A stretch of 64,000 nt of DNA. Origin: Clostridia bacterium. Lineage in GTDB: Bacteria > Bacillota > Clostridia > Christensenellales > Aristaeellaceae. This document shows positions 61,400 to 64,000 of the stretch, in pieces. The stretch spans positions 50,824 through 114,823 of the forward strand of contig JAFYFC010000040.1 in assembly GCA_017543905.1 (NCBI GenBank), in the 5' to 3' direction. Each line of letters starts with the position of its first letter. Positions within the stretch are counted from its first letter, which is position 1. Made by a program: the position numbers and the translations under genes. Under the pieces are notes generated by a model, which saw only the letters and a program-made list of their open reading frames with translations, had not been told where the DNA came from and made no database searches.

Positions 61400-62265
61400 A
61401 TTGGATTCCCCCTTACCAGTGTGCCCGCGCCTTCGTTTGTAAGCAGCTCCATAAGTATCGAATGCGGCACGCGCCCGTCCATGATCACCACCTGCCTGAC
61501 GCCCTCGTTTATCGCCTGCACGCAGCAGTCGACCTTGGGTATCATGCCGCCGCTTATTATGCCGCTTCGGCGCAGGTCGTATACGTCGCTTATGCTGATT
61601 TCGGGTATGAGCGTGGACGGATCGTTTTTGTCTCTTAATACGCCCGCGATATCCGTCATCATTATAAGCCTTTCCGCGCCCAGCGCGCCGGCTATGCGCG
61701 CGGCGGCGGTATCGCCGTTTATATTGTACACGCTGCCGTCCCTGTCGCAGCCCACGGTCGAAATAACGGGTATGTAGCCGTTATCGAGCAAATCTGTGAC
61801 GGGCTTTATGTTTACTTTGGTTATTTCGCCCACATAGCCCAAGCGCTCGTCCTTCGCGCGCGCTTCGATGAGCCGTCCGTCCATGCCGGACAGTCCGATC
61901 GCGCTGCCGCCCTGCATTTCGATCAGGTTTACGAGCGTTTTGTTTACCCTGCCCGCAAGCACCATCTGAACGATGTCCGCGGTTTCCCGGTCGGTCACGC
62001 GCAGCCCGTCCACGAACTCGGGCTGCTTGCCGAGGCGATCCATCAGCGCGTTTATCTCAGGGCCGCCGCCGTGCACCAGCACCGCGCGCACGCCTATAAG
62101 CTGCAGAAGCACTATATCCTCCATCACCTGCAGCTTGAGTTCTTCGTTTACCATGGCGTTGCCGCCGTATTTGATAACTACGATTTTTCCGGAATAGCGC
62201 CTGATGTAGGGCAGCGCCTGCACGAGCACCTCCGCCCTCTGCGCGTTAGAAAACGACGTATTCAT
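61396..62265 (-). CDS. argB: Acetylglutamate kinase
   Basis: 289 residues. It phosphorylates N-acetylglutamate. Motifs VVIKYGGNAM, VLVHGGGPEINALMDRLG, and INGDTAAARIAGALGAERL are typical of the family. There is an N-terminal helix (SNAQRAEVLVQALPYIRRY) of the kind found in arginine-inhibited hexameric enzymes, so feedback inhibition is plausible. CGGAGG precedes the ATG; 15 bp after argJ. Confidence 0.95.
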   Translation of the reverse strand: MNTSFSNAQRAEVLVQALPYIRRYSGKIVVIKYGGNAMVNEELKLQVMEDIVLLQLIGVRAVLVHGGGPEINALMDRLGKQPEFVDGLRVTDRETADIVQMVLAGRVNKTLVNLIEMQGGSAIGLSGMDGRLIEARAKDERLGYVGEITKVNIKPVTDLLDNGYIPVISTVGCDRDGSVYNINGDTAAARIAGALGAERLIMMTDIAGVLRDKNDPSTLIPEISISDVYDLRRSGIISGGMIPKVDCCVQAINEGVRQVVIMDGRVPHSILMELLTNEGAGTLVRGNPI

Positions 62266-62280
62266 TCTGCCTCCGATTGA

Positions 62281-63495
62281 TCAGGTGCGGTAATCCGCGT
62301 TTATCTTTACGTAATCGTATGTAAGGTCGCAGCCCCACGCGCACGCGGAATACTCGCCCGAATTCAGATTGACGAGTATATCTATTTCCTTCTCTGAAAG
62401 TATCTGCTTTGCCAGCGCTTCGTCGAAATCCACGCCCGCGCCGGACTCGCACACGGAGATTTTGCCCTTCTTGCTTTCGAAGCACACGTCGATCCTGCCG
62501 ACGTCCGTATATGCGCCGGAGTAGCCTATCGCGCAGAGTACGCGCCCCCAGTTCGCGTCCGCGCCGAACATCGCGGCTTTCGTCAGGCTGGAGCAGACCA
62601 CGCTTTTGGCGATCTTTTTGGCGGTTTCCTCGTCAGACGCACCCGTGAGCCTGCACTCAAGCAGCTTGGTAGCGCCTTCGCCGTCGCCCGCTATCATGCG
62701 GCACAGCGCGACGTTCACGCTGTTCAGCGCCTGCATGAAGACGTTAAAGTCCTCGCCTTCCTCACGTATTTCGGCGTTTCCGGCGCAGCCGTTCGCCATG
62801 ACCACGACCATGTCGTTCGTGGAGGTATCGCCGTCTATACTGAGCATGTTGAAGGTGTTTTTGACGTCGCCCGAGAGCGCCTTCTGCAAAAGCGCAGGAG
62901 ATATGCCTGCGTCAGTGGTTATAAACACCAGCATCGTAGCCATGTTCGGGTGTATCATGCCGCTGCCCTTGGCGATGCCGCCCATGCGGCAGACGACACC
63001 GCCTATTTCAAACTCGATCGCGACTTCCTTTTTGACCGTGTCGGTAGTCATTATGCCCTCGGCGGCAAACGCGCCGCCCTCTGCGCTCAAGCCCTCGCAC
63101 AGCGGAATAATGCCCGACCCGATAGGCTCGAGGCTCATTTTCTGACCGATCACGCCGGTCGACGCCACCACGACGTCCGCAGCGTCTATGCCGAGCTGCT
63201 TTGCGGCGAGCGCACACATTCCCTCCGCGATTTCGGGACCGTTCGCGTTGCAGGTATTCGCGTTGCCGCTGTTGCAGACGATCGCCTGCGCATAGCCGTC
63301 CGCTATATGCGCCTTGGTTACCGCAAGCGGCGCGCCCTTTACCAGATTTGTGGTGTATACTGCCGCGCAGGCGGCGCGCTTTTCGGAAAAAATCAGCGCA
63401 AGATCGCGCTTGGAGCGGTTTTTGCGTATGCCGCAGTGCACGCCGTTCGCTCTAAAGCCCTTCGCTGCGCATACTCCGCCGGAAATCTGCTTCAT
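62281..63495 (-). CDS. argJ: Glutamate N-acetyltransferase / ornithine acetyltransferase
   Basis: 404 residues. It transfers the acetyl group from N-acetylornithine to glutamate (and may also use acetyl-CoA), closing the cyclic arginine pathway. The precursor cuts itself before the conserved Thr in HPNMATMLVFITTDA, giving two subunits. KGSGMI and the C-terminal SGEYSACAWGCDLTYDYVKI agree with the family. CGGAGG before the ATG; 17 bp after argC. Confidence 0.95.
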   Translation of the reverse strand: MKQISGGVCAAKGFRANGVHCGIRKNRSKRDLALIFSEKRAACAAVYTTNLVKGAPLAVTKAHIADGYAQAIVCNSGNANTCNANGPEIAEGMCALAAKQLGIDAADVVVASTGVIGQKMSLEPIGSGIIPLCEGLSAEGGAFAAEGIMTTDTVKKEVAIEFEIGGVVCRMGGIAKGSGMIHPNMATMLVFITTDAGISPALLQKALSGDVKNTFNMLSIDGDTSTNDMVVVMANGCAGNAEIREEGEDFNVFMQALNSVNVALCRMIAGDGEGATKLLECRLTGASDEETAKKIAKSVVCSSLTKAAMFGADANWGRVLCAIGYSGAYTDVGRIDVCFESKKGKISVCESGAGVDFDEALAKQILSEKEIDILVNLNSGEYSACAWGCDLTYDYVKINADYRT

Positions 63496-63512
63496 AGATA
63501 TATCCTCCGTAC

Positions 63513-64000
63513 TCAGGCCGTGACGAGCCCTGTTATTTCATCCATTCCCAACATCAGGTTCATGTTCTGTATTGCTGCGCCCGATGCGCCCTTGCCCAGA
63601 TTGTCGAAGCGGGCGATGAGCGCCAGACGCTCGCCATTGCCGTGCACTGACACTTCCAAATCGTCGCGTCCCGCAAACGCGCACGCAGAGGCAAAGCCGT
63701 TCTCGTCCGCGTTTCGTGAAAACCTAATAAGTCCGCTTGCGTAATACGCTTCGTACGCCTGCTCGGCCTCGGTTTTATCGACCCCGGCAAGCATCACGCA
63801 GACCTCCATGCCCGCATAGAAGGGACCGACCACAGGCATGAACACGGGCGCTTCGCTCAGGCCGCCGTATTTTTTCATCTCAGGCAGATGCTTATGGTTC
63901 TGATCAAGCGCGTACGCGCGCGGCGCGGACAACAGTGCGCTTCTGTCCGCCTGCTCATATTCCGCGATCATCTTCTTGCCGCCGCCTGAGTAACCCGTGA
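63513..64000 (-). CDS. argC: N-acetyl-gamma-glutamyl-phosphate reductase, 5' end outside window
   Basis: About 162 codons are visible. The reading frame continues past the in-frame ATG at 63971 to the window edge, giving TGYSGGGKKMIAEYE, a conserved ArgC segment, so the start and the N-terminal NADP-binding domain lie beyond 64000. KHLPEMKKYGGL has the region around the catalytic His and PVFMPVVGPFYAGM follows. The sequence suggests the shorter type 2 ArgC. First visible gene of the arginine operon. Confidence 0.92.
   Translation of the reverse strand, partial: TGYSGGGKKMIAEYEQADRSALLSAPRAYALDQNHKHLPEMKKYGGLSEAPVFMPVVGPFYAGMEVCVMLAGVDKTEAEQAYEAYYASGLIRFSRNADENGFASACAFAGRDDLEVSVHGNGERLALIARFDNLGKGASGAAIQNMNLMLGMDEITGLVTA

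Overview
The window looks like a chromosomal stretch from a strictly anaerobic Bacillota, most likely class Clostridia (a Christensenellales- or Oscillospirales-like gut or rumen lineage would fit, but the sequence does not settle the order). The evidence is an electron-bifurcating [FeFe]-hydrogenase operon of the HndABCD type, a flavodiiron protein / superoxide reductase / rubrerythrin set, a SufBC-like pair without cysteine desulfurase, secG next to rnr, AGGAGG ribosome sites before nearly every gene, and a fairly high GC content by eye. I saw no rRNA, tRNA, IS element, prophage or CRISPR array.

Layout. 1-3849 (-): a secreted surface protein with an acidic region and Big2-type repeats, 3' end outside the window. 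4029-6782 (+): an orphan radical SAM protein and IMP dehydrogenase. 6878-11888 (-): hndA-ATPase-hndB-hndC-hndD. 12045-13697 (-): a membrane protein and a guanylate-kinase-like protein with an extra C-terminal domain. 13807-15816 (+): GH28 pectinase-like enzyme and purine nucleoside phosphorylase. 15905-21448 (-): a four-gene operon GH3 / TraX-family membrane protein / M18 aminopeptidase / MFS transporter. 21574-29988 (+): tcdA, a ROK kinase-GmhA fusion, the SufC/SufB-like pair, a SecG with a giant extracytoplasmic tail, and RNase R. 30044-31612: Nudix hydrolase and SpoU methyltransferase. 31695-42088 (-): a ClC transporter followed by a large Mrp-type antiporter operon with four antiporter-like subunits. 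42259-49019 (+): ThuA, two Gfo/Idh/MocA dehydrogenases, VanY-type peptidase, YhhN protein, GH18, lactate dehydrogenase and a DUF1858-like small protein. 49075-53763 (-): rubrerythrin, flavodiiron protein, superoxide reductase and oligoendopeptidase F. 53940-54791 (-): secreted unknown. 54792-55273: non-coding, rich in hairpins. 55274-64000 (-): arginine operon argC (partial)-argJ-argB-argF-carA-carB, with carB fused to a DapF-type epimerase.

How it fits together. The hydrogenase disposes of electrons from fermentation, lactate dehydrogenase gives a second sink, and the Mrp/ClC cluster manages Na+, H+ and probably Cl-. Glycosidases (GH28, GH3, GH18), sugar dehydrogenases and ThuA suggest growth on plant or host glycans. 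The oxygen-defence cluster reduces O2, superoxide and peroxide. Arginine synthesis appears to run through the cyclic acetyl pathway (ArgJ).

The most unusual items are domain fusions: SecG with about 600 extra residues outside the membrane; CarB fused to a DapF domain that has lost its first catalytic cysteine; a ROK kinase lacking the family zinc cysteines fused to a phosphoheptose isomerase; and a guanylate kinase fold with a C-terminal extension. The divergent promoters at 21.5 kb sit inside a perfect 18-bp palindrome.
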